Below are positions 49,342 to 59,651 of a DNA stretch of 64,000 nucleotides, piece after piece (position 1 is the first letter of the stretch; the number at the start of each line of letters is the position of its first letter). The position numbers and the translations under genes are program-made. This stretch comes from Arcanobacterium phocae (lineage in GTDB: Bacteria > Actinomycetota > Actinomycetes > Actinomycetales > Actinomycetaceae). The DNA lies in the NCBI RefSeq assembly GCF_900105865.1, contig NZ_LT629804.1:868001-932000 (forward strand), given 5' to 3'. The notes under the pieces were generated by a model, which saw only the letters and a list, made by a program, of their open reading frames with translations, made no database searches and was not told where the DNA came from.

Positions 49342-51243
49342 ATGGTGAACAAACATTCCTCGTCGGTGGCTACACGTCCCTTTGACGTTGGGCCACAGCC
49401 CACATCGTGGCCTAGATTTTTCGAGTTTTCTGCAATGCCACGAGGAGATAAAACGCGGGTTATTTCCTCTTCTTTTCGCGAGAATTGGCAACTGCTCATA
49501 GTGACGACGACGGTGACGTTACTCCTCTTCGTAGGTTCCGCACTAGTTCCGTGGGCTTTAGGAATCTTCTTGGATTCGGGTATTGAACGCGGGCTTACTG
49601 CGTCGCTGCTCCCGGGTGGTCTCCTTGTATGTGGAGTCATTTTGATCCGTGCGTTCGGTGCGCTTGGCACACCGATGGTTCTCTTAGCTTGGCTCCGCGG
49701 AACGGTAACCTGGCAACGTAATATTGTGACACATGTTTCGGGCCGAAGAATGTCACGTAAGTCGGCATTATCGGCTGGTGAGATCGTCGCGTCAGCAACT
49801 TCTGATGCACCGAAAATCGGTAACTTGATATCTACCAGTACCGAAACATTCGCGGCAACAGTAGCTTTCATTTTGATCGCAGTGCTGATGATGCGCTCGA
49901 ATCTTTTGCTGGGGCTTGTTGTGACGATTGGGTTACCGATCGTGGTTGTGCTGATGACACTCCTGATCCGGCCGCTGCAGTCACGGCTATCAGCAAACCG
50001 TGAAGAGCGTGGAAAACTAACCACACTAGCAGCTGACGCGGTTGTTGGCCTGCGCGTGATACGTGGCGTCGGTGGAGAAGACGTCTACAGTGAACGCTAT
50101 GAAAAGCAGTCTGCGCACGTAATGGAAACTGGCATCAAAGCTGCGTTTATCCAAGCTGTCTTAGGCGGTCTAACCACTGCTGTCCCAGCATTGTTTTCCG
50201 CCGTCGTCATTTCGTTAGGTATCTGGCAGGTCTATCAGGGGCAGCTCACCTATGGTCAACTGGTGGCGTTCTACGGGTACACCGCGTACTTGTCCGTACC
50301 AGTTTCATCAGCTACCAGGTTTTTCCAGGTGGTAGCAGATGCGAAAGTTGGCGCTCGCCGTATCGGCAGGATTTTGAGTACTGAGCCGACGACGTCGAAT
50401 GCTCGCACCCTAGCTCAACCACCGGTAATTAACTGGGATCAAGCTGCGCTCACGGATCTGACGTCGGGAGTACGCATCGAGCCAGGGAAGCTAACCATGA
50501 TCGTCTGCTCGCACCCAGACGTGGCAGCACAATGTGCGCAACGATTAGCGCGAATAGATGATGAATCTGAGATCGAGGTAGCTGACGGGTCCGTCGTCGT
50601 CAAACTTTCCCAGCTACCGCTGGCGGACGTCCGAGACGGGATCGTGCTGTCCGGGGCAACTGCGCAACTATTTCAAGGACGGGTCCGGTCAAATATTAAT
50701 GGGCCATATGCCGATGATCTGGTTCCGCGTACGATCGCTGAGCAAATGGCGGATACCGGGGACGGCTCCGGGCAAGCAACACGCCAACATCGTGGACACC
50801 CGCAGGCCGCCAGTGATCAACAATTATACGCAGCGTTAACGGTGGCTGATGCGAACGACGTCGTGCTCGGACTTGCCAACGGACTCGATGGCTATATCGC
50901 GGAACGTGGACGGTCACTGTCGGGCGGGCAACGCCAACGGTTGGCCTTAGCTCGTGCCGTCTTACATAATCCGCCGGTACTGATTGCGATTGAACCAACG
51001 TCGGCGGTCGATTCTCATACCGAGATGCGAATTGCGCGTGCGTTATCCGTCCAGCGTGCCGGAAAAACTACGGTGGTCGTTTCGCTGTCGCCGATTATGT
51101 TGCACCAAGCTGATACGGTTATCGTCCTGAACCCGGACGGTACCGAACATATGCGCGGTAGCCACGATGATCTGAGCCAGGATCCGTTCTATCACGCCTT
51201 AGTGCAACGCACCGCAGTAGACGATCAGGAGGAGAACCAGTGA
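49342..51243 (+). CDS. ABC exporter half-transporter with degenerate Walker A
   Basis: A 633-residue half-exporter: six-helix membrane domain (about 45-340) then a nucleotide-binding domain. The place of Walker A reads LTMIVCSHPDVAAQCAQRL and lacks GxxGxGK[ST]. The signature LSGGQRQRLALARA is intact, and Walker B reads PVLIAIEPTSAVD. Its own phosphate loop is therefore lost. It overlaps by GTGA the partner half-transporter, which has an intact Walker A but a degenerate signature; together they should build one working ATP site. ATG 49342 is preferred. Substrate is unknown (drug or lipid export likely). Confidence 0.88.
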   Translation: MVNKHSSSVATRPFDVGPQPTSWPRFFEFSAMPRGDKTRVISSSFRENWQLLIVTTTVTLLLFVGSALVPWALGIFLDSGIERGLTASLLPGGLLVCGVILIRAFGALGTPMVLLAWLRGTVTWQRNIVTHVSGRRMSRKSALSAGEIVASATSDAPKIGNLISTSTETFAATVAFILIAVLMMRSNLLLGLVVTIGLPIVVVLMTLLIRPLQSRLSANREERGKLTTLAADAVVGLRVIRGVGGEDVYSERYEKQSAHVMETGIKAAFIQAVLGGLTTAVPALFSAVVISLGIWQVYQGQLTYGQLVAFYGYTAYLSVPVSSATRFFQVVADAKVGARRIGRILSTEPTTSNARTLAQPPVINWDQAALTDLTSGVRIEPGKLTMIVCSHPDVAAQCAQRLARIDDESEIEVADGSVVVKLSQLPLADVRDGIVLSGATAQLFQGRVRSNINGPYADDLVPRTIAEQMADTGDGSGQATRQHRGHPQAASDQQLYAALTVADANDVVLGLANGLDGYIAERGRSLSGGQRQRLALARAVLHNPPVLIAIEPTSAVDSHTEMRIARALSVQRAGKTTVVVSLSPIMLHQADTVIVLNPDGTEHMRGSHDDLSQDPFYHALVQRTAVDDQEENQ

Positions 51244-52970
51244 AGCTACCAATAGCCCACAATGCGACTATTGTTCGGAAACTGCGTGCCTTGGTTACCC
51301 GATTCAAAACCGATCTCGCGATTGTGTTGGGCGTGCAATTATTAGTTGCGCTGGCAACTGTTGTGTCACCGTGGATTATCGGCCGGTCGTTCGATGCGGT
51401 CAATGCCGGTGTACCCGGAACAGTGATTCGCACCAACATAATTATTTTGATCGTCGCGGTTGTTATTCAGTCGGTTACCGCAGGAATTGGAGAATACACC
51501 TCTCGAGTTCTAGGGCAGAAGATCTTTCATGATCTGCGCGTGGACCTCGTTCAAGCCGTCACCCATTTGCCATTATCAACGGTGGAATCGGCTGGAACTG
51601 GTGATTTATTAGGTCGCACGACGACGGACGTAGACCGGATCGAATTCGTGGTACGGGTAGGAATATCACGCATCGTCATGCTCTCGATGCAAGTAGTAGT
51701 GACCGTGGTTGCGGCCGTTTTAGTTGATTGGCGTATCGGCATTGTAGTGGCACTGTCGTTTGTGCCAGTTGTACTACTGGTTCGCCGCTACTTGCGCCGC
51801 ACGATTGCAGCATATCTGGCAACGTCTGCACTGAACGCAGAAATCTCTGGCGACATTACGGAAACCGTGGAACATGTTGCCACGGTGGACGCGTTCGCGA
51901 TGCGAGATCATCGGATCTCGCGGACAATGTCACTGTTAACCGAACAGTGGGAGAACGAACGGTATACGGCAGCAATGCGGGCCTTGTTCTCTTTCTCAAT
52001 GGTGATCGTGCTCTTTTCGCCGATTATTGTGGCAGTTGTGTGGGGTGCATGGCTGATCGGGCTCGGATACGCTACCGTCGGTTCTGTGACAGCGGTTGCG
52101 CTATACGCCCAGCAACTGCGCGGACCGGTAGACGAACTATCGTGGTGGGTTGACGAATTACAATTCGCCGCAGTTGCATTAGCGCGTATTTTCGGTGTTG
52201 CCGATGTGCCACCTGATCGAATAATCGGGCCAGATATGCCTGATGGACAAACGGTATCTATTGAAGATGTGTCATTTGAATATCGGGCGGGTGTTACTGT
52301 ACTTGACAACGTTACGATGGCGATTAATCCAGGCGAAAAAATCGCTATTGTTGGCCCATCGGGGGCCGGTAAATCAACATTGGGACGGTTAATTGCAGGC
52401 GTTAATCCGCCTTCACGAGGGCATATTCGCGTTGGGGCAGTTGAGGTGACGCGCATCGAAGAAAAGCGTATGCACTCAACTGTTGCGCTGGTGACTCAAG
52501 AAAACCATATTTTCGTTGGGAGCATTGCTGATAACTTGCGCTTTGCAGCACCTGATGCGTCCGATGCGGAATTGTGGAAGGCACTCGACGTCGTCGATGC
52601 TACGTGGGTACGAACAATGCCCGAAGGGTTAGCGACGAAAGTTGGTTCGGGAGAACGCGAGCTGGCTCCGGATCGAGCACAGCAATTAGCGTTAGCTCGA
52701 ATCGTGTTGCTTGATCCTGACATCGTTATTCTTGATGAAGCCACGTCGCTTCTTGATCCGACGGCGGCGCGCTCCACAGAACGTGCGTTGGCACGGATTT
52801 TGCAGGGGCGTACCGTGATATCCATTGCGCACCGGCTTTACACCGCATATGACGCAGATCGGGTATGCGTGATGATAGATGGAAAAATTGCAGAACTAGG
52901 AACGCACGATGAGTTGGTGGCCGCCGGTGGCGAATATGCCTCCTTGTGGCACACGTGGCAGCAAGACTAG
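51240..52970 (+). CDS. ABC exporter half-transporter with degenerate signature
   Basis: A 576-residue half-exporter starting at GTG 51240, with AGGAGG 6 bases upstream. The membrane domain (about 15-305) is followed by the ATPase domain with Walker A GPSGAGKST, Q-loop LVTQENHIFVGS, Walker B IVILDEATSLLD and the H-loop ISIAHRL. The signature, normally LSGGQ, reads ELAPDRAQQLALAR. As partner of the preceding subunit it contributes the intact Walker A and H-loop. The two genes overlap, so they are made in equal amounts. The end overlaps a convergent gene by 4 bases. Confidence 0.9.
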   Translation: MKLPIAHNATIVRKLRALVTRFKTDLAIVLGVQLLVALATVVSPWIIGRSFDAVNAGVPGTVIRTNIIILIVAVVIQSVTAGIGEYTSRVLGQKIFHDLRVDLVQAVTHLPLSTVESAGTGDLLGRTTTDVDRIEFVVRVGISRIVMLSMQVVVTVVAAVLVDWRIGIVVALSFVPVVLLVRRYLRRTIAAYLATSALNAEISGDITETVEHVATVDAFAMRDHRISRTMSLLTEQWENERYTAAMRALFSFSMVIVLFSPIIVAVVWGAWLIGLGYATVGSVTAVALYAQQLRGPVDELSWWVDELQFAAVALARIFGVADVPPDRIIGPDMPDGQTVSIEDVSFEYRAGVTVLDNVTMAINPGEKIAIVGPSGAGKSTLGRLIAGVNPPSRGHIRVGAVEVTRIEEKRMHSTVALVTQENHIFVGSIADNLRFAAPDASDAELWKALDVVDATWVRTMPEGLATKVGSGERELAPDRAQQLALARIVLLDPDIVILDEATSLLDPTAARSTERALARILQGRTVISIAHRLYTAYDADRVCVMIDGKIAELGTHDELVAAGGEYASLWHTWQQD

Positions 52971-53617
52971 ATCAACACGAGCGTTGCCACGGCACTGCTC
53001 AAGAGCACGAGCGTTCCGGCAATGGGTAGGGGAAGGAAACGCGACGTCGTCGTTTCGTCCCACTTTTCGCCCGTGAGCGCTAGCCGACGGCGCAACGCTG
53101 AATCCGACCGGATCGCGTGGGTGCGAATATTGAGGGAATCGGCTGCAAACGGTAGTGGAACAACAATCTCCCGCGGTTGCGGATCTTTCCAATCTATTGG
53201 ATCGGGCAGACTGCGCTTGCGCTCACGCCACGAGTTATATAGCAACCCAACCCTGGAGGGAAGCACCCATACCGGGATTTTCTTGCCAGATTTGGTGTAG
53301 ATATATAACCCCCACCGGTTCAGGGCTTCGGAAACATCTGCCCACGGAATGAAATATTCGCGCGCCAGATTAATAACGTGGATTCCTTGTGGCAGAACGA
53401 TTAATCGCGGGTTCCACCAGCCTACCCAGCCCACAAAAGACAAGAAGGCTACGACGGGGAGTGAGAAGAGGATTTCCTTCAATCCGCCGTTGATCCCAGA
53501 CGCAACCACAATAACGAACGAGAGAACCCATAAGAGGTAGGCCCAAAAGTGGCTGTTTTCACCGCGTAATGTCACATTCATGAAGTTAATTGTCGCAGGT
53601 TGTTCGTTCGCTCGCAT
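52967..53617 (-). CDS. PH-domain-like membrane protein
   Basis: A 216-residue protein with two hydrophobic helices near the N-terminus (about 27-45 and 48-68), then a region starting WWNPRLIVLPQGIHVINLARE with the YFIPWADV segment and IYTKSGKKIPVWVLP, typical of bacterial PH-like domains, and a final hydrophobic helix at the C-terminus. Actinobacterial proteins of this type are small membrane proteins of unknown role. The start is uncertain: ATG 53617 and ATG 53581 are both possible. It converges with the exporter. Confidence 0.65.
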   Translation of the reverse strand: MRANEQPATINFMNVTLRGENSHFWAYLLWVLSFVIVVASGINGGLKEILFSLPVVAFLSFVGWVGWWNPRLIVLPQGIHVINLAREYFIPWADVSEALNRWGLYIYTKSGKKIPVWVLPSRVGLLYNSWRERKRSLPDPIDWKDPQPREIVVPLPFAADSLNIRTHAIRSDSALRRRLALTGEKWDETTTSRFLPLPIAGTLVLLSSAVATLVLI

Positions 53618-53700
53618 TTCGTTGTATGTAAGCGAACTGTGTCGGTGCTACATCGTAAACTGGCATTATCTGAATAAGACATTAATTTAAAGGGACTTTT

Positions 53701-55626
53701 ATGATTCAAACACGCGCCGATCTGCGAAACGTTGCCATTGTTGCTCACGTTGACCACGGTAAAACTACGCTGGTAGACGGCATGCTATGGCAGGGCGGCG
53801 CATTTGATGCCCGCGCAACGGTTGAAAAAACGGGTGAGCGCGTTATGGATTCTGGTGATCTAGAACGCGAAAAAGGTATTACGATTCTTGCTAAGAATAC
53901 GGCTATTACCTACCATGGTCCATCAGCTAAGGACTTTGGAGCGCCGGACGGAGTAACGATTAATGTTATCGATACCCCGGGGCACGCCGATTTCTCGGGT
54001 GAAGTTGAACGCGGACTGTCCATGGTCGATGGTGTGGTACTGCTGGTGGATGCGTCGGAAGGCCCATTGCCGCAAACCCGTTTCGTGTTGCGTAAAGCCC
54101 TGGAAGCCAATAAGCCGGTTATTACAGTTATCAACAAGGTTGATCGTCCGGACGCACGTATTTCTGAGGTTATCGAAGAAGCTCAAGATCTATTGCTAAA
54201 TCTTGCCTCGGACATCGACAATCCAGATCTTGATCTGGATAAGATTCTTGATATCCCAGTTATTTTTGCTGCTGCTAAAGCCGGACGGGCTGACACAGTA
54301 CAACCAGCTGATGGTGAACTACCAGCAAATGAAAACCTCGAGCCGCTGTTCCGAGCAATTCTTGAGTATATTCCAGCGCCAACCTATGAAGAAGATGCTC
54401 CGTTGGTTGGTCAGGTGACAAATCTTGATGCTTCGCCATTCCTTGGCCGGTTGGCACTTGTGCGCGTGTATTCAGGCGAGCTAAAGAAGGGCGCATGGGT
54501 TGGATTGGCCAACGGTCCAGATTCGGAAATCGAGCGTGTTCATATTACTGAGTTGCTCCGCACCCAAGGCCTAGAGCGTGTTCCGGGCACCAGTGCTGGA
54601 CCAGGCGATATTGTGGCGGTTGCTGGAATGCCGAATATTATGATTGGCGAGACTCTGGTAGACCTTGAAGATCCGCGCCCAATGCCGCGTATTCATATTG
54701 ATGATCCGGCGATTTCGATGACCATTGGTGTTAACACCTCGCCGTTGGCAGGTAAGGTTAAGGGGCACAAGCTGACCGCTCGTCAGGTACGTGACCGTCT
54801 CACTCAAGAGCTAGTGGGTAACGTGTCTATCCGCGTTCTTCCTACCGATCGTCCAGATGCCTGGGAAGTTCAAGACCGTGGCGAATTAGCGCTAGCAATT
54901 TTGGTTGAAACTATGCGTCGTGAAGGATTCGAACTGACCGTTGGTAAACCACAAGTCGTGAAGCGTGTCATCGATGGCGTTATTCATGAGCCGTGGGAGC
55001 GTGCCACAATCGATGTTCCGGAAGAACATTTGGGTGCAGTTACCCAGTTGATGGCGGCACGTAAGGGGCAAATGACCACCATGTCGAATCATGGTAGTGG
55101 TTGGGTCCGGATGGAATTCTTACTTCCATCGCGCGGTATGATCGGTTTCCGTACTCAATTCCTTACCCAGACCCGTGGTACTGGTATTGCGGCATCGATT
55201 TCCGAAGGCTATGCACCATGGGCTGGCGATATTGAATCGCGTAACACTGGTTCGTTGGTTTCGGACCGTTCCGGCCAAGTAACAGCGTTCTCGTTGCAAC
55301 GCCTTGAAGATCGTGGAAGCTTCTTTGTAGATCCAGGTGAAGAAACTTACGAAGGTCAAATCGTTGGTGAGAACCCACGCAATGAGGATATGGAAGTGAA
55401 CGTCGTCAAGGCCAAAGAAATGACGAATATGCGTTCGGCAACTGCTGACGCATTTGAAACACTCCAAGCCCGGCGCAAGCTTACACTCGAAGAATGTATC
55501 GAGTTTGCTGCTGACGACGAATGCATCGAAGTCACTCCAGAAACAGTTCGGGTGCGAAAAGTAATCCTCAGCACGACTGAGCGGCTGCGCGAAGCAGCTC
55601 GCCGGAAGCGTGCCGGCAGAAAGTAA
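53701..55626 (+). CDS. typA: Translational GTPase TypA/BipA
   Basis: A 641-residue ribosome-associated GTPase. G-motifs are clear: [10 protein letters not shown] (G1), REKGITI (G2/effector), DTPGHADF (G3) and NKVDRPDA (G4). EF-G-like domain II, domains III and V, and the TypA-specific C-terminal domain (containing GSWVRMEF... and RMIGFR-type segments) fill the expected length. TypA aids 50S assembly and growth under stress such as cold. A short gene for a membrane protein and a VanW-family gene follow, overlapping or nearly overlapping. Confidence 0.95.
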   Translation: MIQTRADLRNVAIVAHVDHGKTTLVDGMLWQGGAFDARATVEKTGERVMDSGDLEREKGITILAKNTAITYHGPSAKDFGAPDGVTINVIDTPGHADFSGEVERGLSMVDGVVLLVDASEGPLPQTRFVLRKALEANKPVITVINKVDRPDARISEVIEEAQDLLLNLASDIDNPDLDLDKILDIPVIFAAAKAGRADTVQPADGELPANENLEPLFRAILEYIPAPTYEEDAPLVGQVTNLDASPFLGRLALVRVYSGELKKGAWVGLANGPDSEIERVHITELLRTQGLERVPGTSAGPGDIVAVAGMPNIMIGETLVDLEDPRPMPRIHIDDPAISMTIGVNTSPLAGKVKGHKLTARQVRDRLTQELVGNVSIRVLPTDRPDAWEVQDRGELALAILVETMRREGFELTVGKPQVVKRVIDGVIHEPWERATIDVPEEHLGAVTQLMAARKGQMTTMSNHGSGWVRMEFLLPSRGMIGFRTQFLTQTRGTGIAASISEGYAPWAGDIESRNTGSLVSDRSGQVTAFSLQRLEDRGSFFVDPGEETYEGQIVGENPRNEDMEVNVVKAKEMTNMRSATADAFETLQARRKLTLEECIEFAADDECIEVTPETVRVRKVILSTTERLREAARRKRAGRK

Positions 55627-55633
55627 CTTGAGC

Positions 55634-56008
55634 ATGGTTCGCGCGATTGCAGGAACTCTTGTGGGGGCTATTGTGGCAGTTTTGTCGCTCGTAGCGTACT
55701 CTGGTCCGCTTGATCAGCCTGTTATTGGGTTGACCATGGCCAGCGGACTAGTCATGTCTGGCTCATGGTTTGTTTATCGGTTAACGCACAGACTAGGGTG
55801 GTGCTTTTATAGCGCTACGCTCGTTATTGTGACTGGCTGGATGGTCTTTTTCCCACCCACCGATGACATCTTGTTTACAGACCAATCATGGGCATTAGAC
55901 GCTTGGCTAATCCTTGTTGCGATTAGCATAGTTCTGCCGGTAATAATCGACCGTGATACACCACGAGAACAAGCCGAAAACATGTCAACTGAAATCGAGA
56001 TGCCATGA
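55634..56008 (+). CDS. Small membrane protein
   Basis: A 124-residue protein, almost entirely hydrophobic, with four predicted helices (about 5-25, 32-52, 62-80 and 92-112) and an acidic C-terminal end. No family was recognised. Its start is not certain: ATG 55634, TTG 55628 or GTG 55610 within typA; AGAAAG lies near the first two. The end overlaps the VanW gene by ATGA (56005-56008), suggesting a typA-membrane protein-vanW operon. A role in envelope biology is possible only by context. Confidence 0.6.
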   Translation: MVRAIAGTLVGAIVAVLSLVAYSGPLDQPVIGLTMASGLVMSGSWFVYRLTHRLGWCFYSATLVIVTGWMVFFPPTDDILFTDQSWALDAWLILVAISIVLPVIIDRDTPREQAENMSTEIEMP

Positions 56009-57690
56009 CACAACAACGTATGCTTTCAATTTTGCGTTCGCGTTACGGCATTATTGGAATCGCGGCGATAGTTATAGTCATTGGCTACCTCGCTCTTGCT
56101 GTTGCACTGGCAAACCATATTCCAGCTGGTACTAAGGTTTCTGGTGTTGATGTTTCAGGTCTGACGCAACAACAAGCTCAGCAGACGCTGGCGGATGCCC
56201 TTGATCCGATGCTACATGAGCAGCGCGAGGTCAAACTTTCAAACGTTGAACACGATCCTGTTTTCCTTGACCCGGAAGGGCTGGAATTGCAGGTTGATAC
56301 CGAACGAACCTTAGATCGTCTCACCGGTTTTTCATTGAATCCGCTAAGGCTGTGGCGGCACATGTTTGGCGGCGATAATTTTTCCGCGTTTGTTCGAACA
56401 AATTCGGAAAGTTTAGCTACACAGCTGGATGCGATTAGCGAAACTACCGATCGCGCTGCGCGCGATGCCACGATTCGGTTAGAAGAAGCTCAGCCGGTAG
56501 TTGAGAAAGCCGTTGATGGTGTAAAGCTTGATAAAGAACGTGCGGCAGATGTTATCGAACAATCGTGGTTAACCAACACTGATGCTATCGTACTGCCTGT
56601 AGCGGTTACTGAAGCCCAAGTGACAACCGAAACAGCTACCGAGTATGTTGATACCCTGTTGACGCCACTACTTGAAAAACCGCTTTCTCTAACTGTAAAA
56701 GAAAAACTGGTAGAGCTGTCTCCAGCTCAGATTGCTGCGGCGATGACCATCGAATACAAAGACGGTTTTGCCTTTTCAATAGATAGTGAAAAGATTCGCG
56801 ATGTCGTAGAACAAGTGCAACCAGGATTACTGACTGCACCGAAAGATGCGAGCATCGCAATTGAAAACTCTGCGGTAAAAATTACGCCAGCTGTTGACGG
56901 CGAAGCTATCAATACTGAAGCATTGGCATCTGATATGCTCGGCGTAGCTAAAAGTAAGAACCGCACAGTCACTGTTCAGATCGACGTCGAGAAACCCAAG
57001 CTGAGTACCGCAGATATTGAAGGCTTAGGCGTCAAAGAGATTGTTGCGGAAATATCCACGCCGTTCTATGAAGACCCGGTGCGTTCAACTAACCTTCGTG
57101 TGGGGTCAAGCTATGTCACAAATACCTTGGTACGTCCAGGTGAAACCTTTGATCTGCAAACAGCGCTGGGGCCACTGGAAGAGTCGCGTGGCTTCGTGCG
57201 TTCTGGCGTAATTGTTAACGGTTTCCCAGCCACAGATATAGGCGGCGGACTGTCACAGCTCGCAACGAATGTGTTTAACGTCGGATATCGAGCCGGGCTA
57301 GAAGACGTTGCGCATAAGCCACACACCGTCTACTACGATCGCTACCCGATGGGGTTAGAGTCAACAATCTGGTATGACCAGATCTTTGTGAAATGGAAGA
57401 ATACCACTCCGTACGGTGTCCTCATTGAATCATTCTTAGATGGGTCAAAAATTACTACTCGACTCTGGTCAACAAAGTATTACGATGTTCAACTTCATCA
57501 AGGTCAACCGTATAATTTCGTCAAAGCACAAACCAAACGAAATCCGGCAACTGATTGCAAGCCGTCCACACATAAGAAGGACGGATTCTCAGTAGAAGTA
57601 GGCCGAACTGTGAGCCTTAATGGGGAACAAATCGAAGATTCCCGGAATGTTGTCCACTATGATCCATTGCCTGCTGTGACATGCGATTAG
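56005..57690 (+). CDS. VanW family protein with YoaR-like domains
   Basis: A 561-residue membrane-anchored protein: an N-terminal helix (about 16-36), then two YoaR-like putative peptidoglycan-binding repeats (from about IPAGTKVSGVDVSGLTQQQA) and a C-terminal VanW domain. In the VanW region NTLVRPGETFDLQTALG, GFPATDIGGGLSQLATNVFN and DRYPMGLESTIWY are the recognisable segments. VanW is found in vancomycin-resistance gene clusters and in many actinobacteria without resistance; its biochemical role is unknown. There are no van genes nearby, so resistance should not be inferred. Confidence 0.88.
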   Translation: MTQQRMLSILRSRYGIIGIAAIVIVIGYLALAVALANHIPAGTKVSGVDVSGLTQQQAQQTLADALDPMLHEQREVKLSNVEHDPVFLDPEGLELQVDTERTLDRLTGFSLNPLRLWRHMFGGDNFSAFVRTNSESLATQLDAISETTDRAARDATIRLEEAQPVVEKAVDGVKLDKERAADVIEQSWLTNTDAIVLPVAVTEAQVTTETATEYVDTLLTPLLEKPLSLTVKEKLVELSPAQIAAAMTIEYKDGFAFSIDSEKIRDVVEQVQPGLLTAPKDASIAIENSAVKITPAVDGEAINTEALASDMLGVAKSKNRTVTVQIDVEKPKLSTADIEGLGVKEIVAEISTPFYEDPVRSTNLRVGSSYVTNTLVRPGETFDLQTALGPLEESRGFVRSGVIVNGFPATDIGGGLSQLATNVFNVGYRAGLEDVAHKPHTVYYDRYPMGLESTIWYDQIFVKWKNTTPYGVLIESFLDGSKITTRLWSTKYYDVQLHQGQPYNFVKAQTKRNPATDCKPSTHKKDGFSVEVGRTVSLNGEQIEDSRNVVHYDPLPAVTCD

Positions 57691-57781
57691 CATGCGTGGA
57701 ACGAAGTATGACTAAGACGACTAGCAAACTGCCGTGCACAGGTCGATAATTGAAGTAGCGCACGAATAGAAAGAGGAACTC

Positions 57782-58105
57782 ATGACGTACGTAATCGCAT
57801 TGCCTTGTGTAGATATTAAAGATCGGGCATGCGTTGATGAATGTCCCGTCGATTGCATCTATGAAGGTGAACGCACTCTCTATATCCATCCGGACGAATG
57901 TGTGGACTGCGGTGCATGCGAGCCGGTATGTCCAACGGAAGCAATCTACTATGAAGATGATCTTCCAGAAGAATGGAGCGAATATCATCGAGCTAACGTA
58001 GAATTTTTTGATGATCTCGGCTCGCCGGGGGGAGCAACTAAACTCGGTCCTATCGCTAAAGACCATCCGTTGATAGCTAACCTCCCGCAAGGTATCAACG
58101 ATTAA
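57782..58105 (+). CDS. fdxA: 7Fe ferredoxin
   Basis: A 107-residue ferredoxin of the FdxA type with one 3Fe-4S and one 4Fe-4S cluster: cysteines in PCVDIKDRACVDECPVDC and in DECVDCGACEPVCP. The C-terminal region after the clusters (about 60-107, acidic, ending HPLIANLPQGIND) is typical of the 7Fe group. It serves as a soluble electron carrier. AGAGGAA precedes the ATG. It stands alone, with a good terminator after it. Confidence 0.94.
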   Translation: MTYVIALPCVDIKDRACVDECPVDCIYEGERTLYIHPDECVDCGACEPVCPTEAIYYEDDLPEEWSEYHRANVEFFDDLGSPGGATKLGPIAKDHPLIANLPQGIND

Positions 58106-58111
58106 TCTGTT

Positions 58112-58158
58112 TCCCTGATAGTTCGTTGCATTTGGCAGTGAGGTATCAGGGATTTTTC
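58112..58158 (+). terminator. Terminator after fdxA
   Basis: TCCCTGATA (58112-58120) and TATCAGGGA (58144-58152) form a 9-bp stem followed by TTTTTC. Confidence 0.88.
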
Positions 58159-58266
58159 TACCCAGTATTTATCTCAACATCAAAACAAATATTGATAATT
58201 ACGGTAGTGTGATGTGTATCGTACTCATTATGTAGTGAGTGGCGAAGAGAGACGAAGGAGCGGGCA

Positions 58267-59598
58267 ATGGCAAAACACGCGAAACTAATTGTTGATGGGC
58301 GCCATCTCGATCTGGAACGCGTCCTAGCCGTATCTGGCAATGATGGTTTCAAGATTAACTCTATGCTGGCTACCACAGGTGCAGTAACCTTGGATCCAGG
58401 CTTCACCAACACTGCCTCGTGTACCTCGGCAATCACCTATATCGACGGTGACGCTGGAATTTTACGCTATCGAGGGTATCCGATTGAGCAACTAGCTGCA
58501 CACTGCTCGTTCCTAGAAGTGGCATATTTACTGATATACGGGCAGCTTCCAGATGTTGAATCGTTAGCAGCTTTCACCCATCGGATTAAAAAACACACAC
58601 TGTTGCATGAAGATTTTCGTTCATTCTTCACTGCGTTCCCGTCATCGGGACACCCCATGTCTATATTGCAAGCCGGAGTAGCCGGCCTGGGTACATACTA
58701 TGAGGATACGTTGGACCCAACCGATACTGAACAACGGAATTTGGCTACCGTTATTCTGCTGGCGAAACTTCCAACGATGATTGCCTATATTTCGAAACGG
58801 GCAACTGGATTGCCGTTGCTTTATCCCGACTCGGCAAAGTCGTACACCGAAGACTTCATCCGAATGACGTTCGCATTGCCGTACCAGAACGACGATGTAG
58901 ACCCAACTATCATTAACGCTCTCGATAAACTCTTTATTTTGCATGCAGACCATGAACAGAACTGTTCAACGTCAACCGTGCGCATGGTCGGGTCAGCACA
59001 AGCCAATATCTACGCGTCGGTGGCTGCTGGGGTAGGGGCGTTGTCCGGTCCTCTTCACGGTGGTGCTAATGAAGCTGTGCTTGCTATGTTAGGTCATCTG
59101 CGTGAAACCAGAACCCCGATAAAAGATTTTGTTTCGCAGGTGAAAGACAAGAAAAACGATGTGAAGCTGATGGGCTTTGGACATCGCGTCTACAAGAACT
59201 ATGATCCACGCGCAACAATTGTCAAAGATATTGCCGACGACGTTCTCGGCGCACTATCGGGCGATGAAGAACTCTTTGATATGGCACGTGAGCTGGAACA
59301 GGTTGCGTTAGAAGATGATTACTTTATCGAACGCAACTTGTATCCCAACGTGGATTTTTATACCGGTCTGATTTACAAGGCGATGGGTTTCCCAACGAAA
59401 ATGTTTACGCCATTGTTCGCACTAGGTCGGCTACCAGGCTGGATAGCCCAGTATCATGAGCTAGTCGATGATCCTGCCCAGAAGATTGGTCGGCCACGGC
59501 AAGTTTATGTTGGGTCAGATGCGCGCGACTGGGAGCCACTTGGGGAACGTCAAAAACGGTATTCGGGCTTCAGCGAACCACTCGACTATCAGGTCTAA
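58267..59598 (+). CDS. gltA: Citrate synthase
   Basis: A 443-residue type II-like citrate synthase. The catalytic His is in PLHGGANEAVLAML, the second in MGFGHRVYKNYDPRA, and the catalytic Asp in NVDFYTGLIYKAMG. Length fits the hexameric bacterial type of about 430 residues. It condenses oxaloacetate with acetyl-CoA at the entry to the citrate cycle. GAAGGAGCGG precedes the ATG. With icd at 34-36 kb it provides 2-oxoglutarate. Confidence 0.95.
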   Translation: MAKHAKLIVDGRHLDLERVLAVSGNDGFKINSMLATTGAVTLDPGFTNTASCTSAITYIDGDAGILRYRGYPIEQLAAHCSFLEVAYLLIYGQLPDVESLAAFTHRIKKHTLLHEDFRSFFTAFPSSGHPMSILQAGVAGLGTYYEDTLDPTDTEQRNLATVILLAKLPTMIAYISKRATGLPLLYPDSAKSYTEDFIRMTFALPYQNDDVDPTIINALDKLFILHADHEQNCSTSTVRMVGSAQANIYASVAAGVGALSGPLHGGANEAVLAMLGHLRETRTPIKDFVSQVKDKKNDVKLMGFGHRVYKNYDPRATIVKDIADDVLGALSGDEELFDMARELEQVALEDDYFIERNLYPNVDFYTGLIYKAMGFPTKMFTPLFALGRLPGWIAQYHELVDDPAQKIGRPRQVYVGSDARDWEPLGERQKRYSGFSEPLDYQV

Positions 59599-59604
59599 AA
59601 TTAG

Positions 59605-59651
59605 AACGCCGTGGAGCGCGGACAAAGGTTGTGCCCACACTCCATGGCGTT
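59605..59651. terminator. Hairpin between gltA and maf
   Basis: AACGCCGTGGAG (59605-59616) pairs with CTCCATGGCGTT (59640-59651), a 12-bp stem with one G-U pair, between convergent genes. Confidence 0.7.

Noticed and set aside
56005..57690. Vancomycin resistance from the VanW-family gene
   Set aside because: No vanA/B/H/X/Y or VanRS genes nearby; VanW-family proteins are widespread without resistance.
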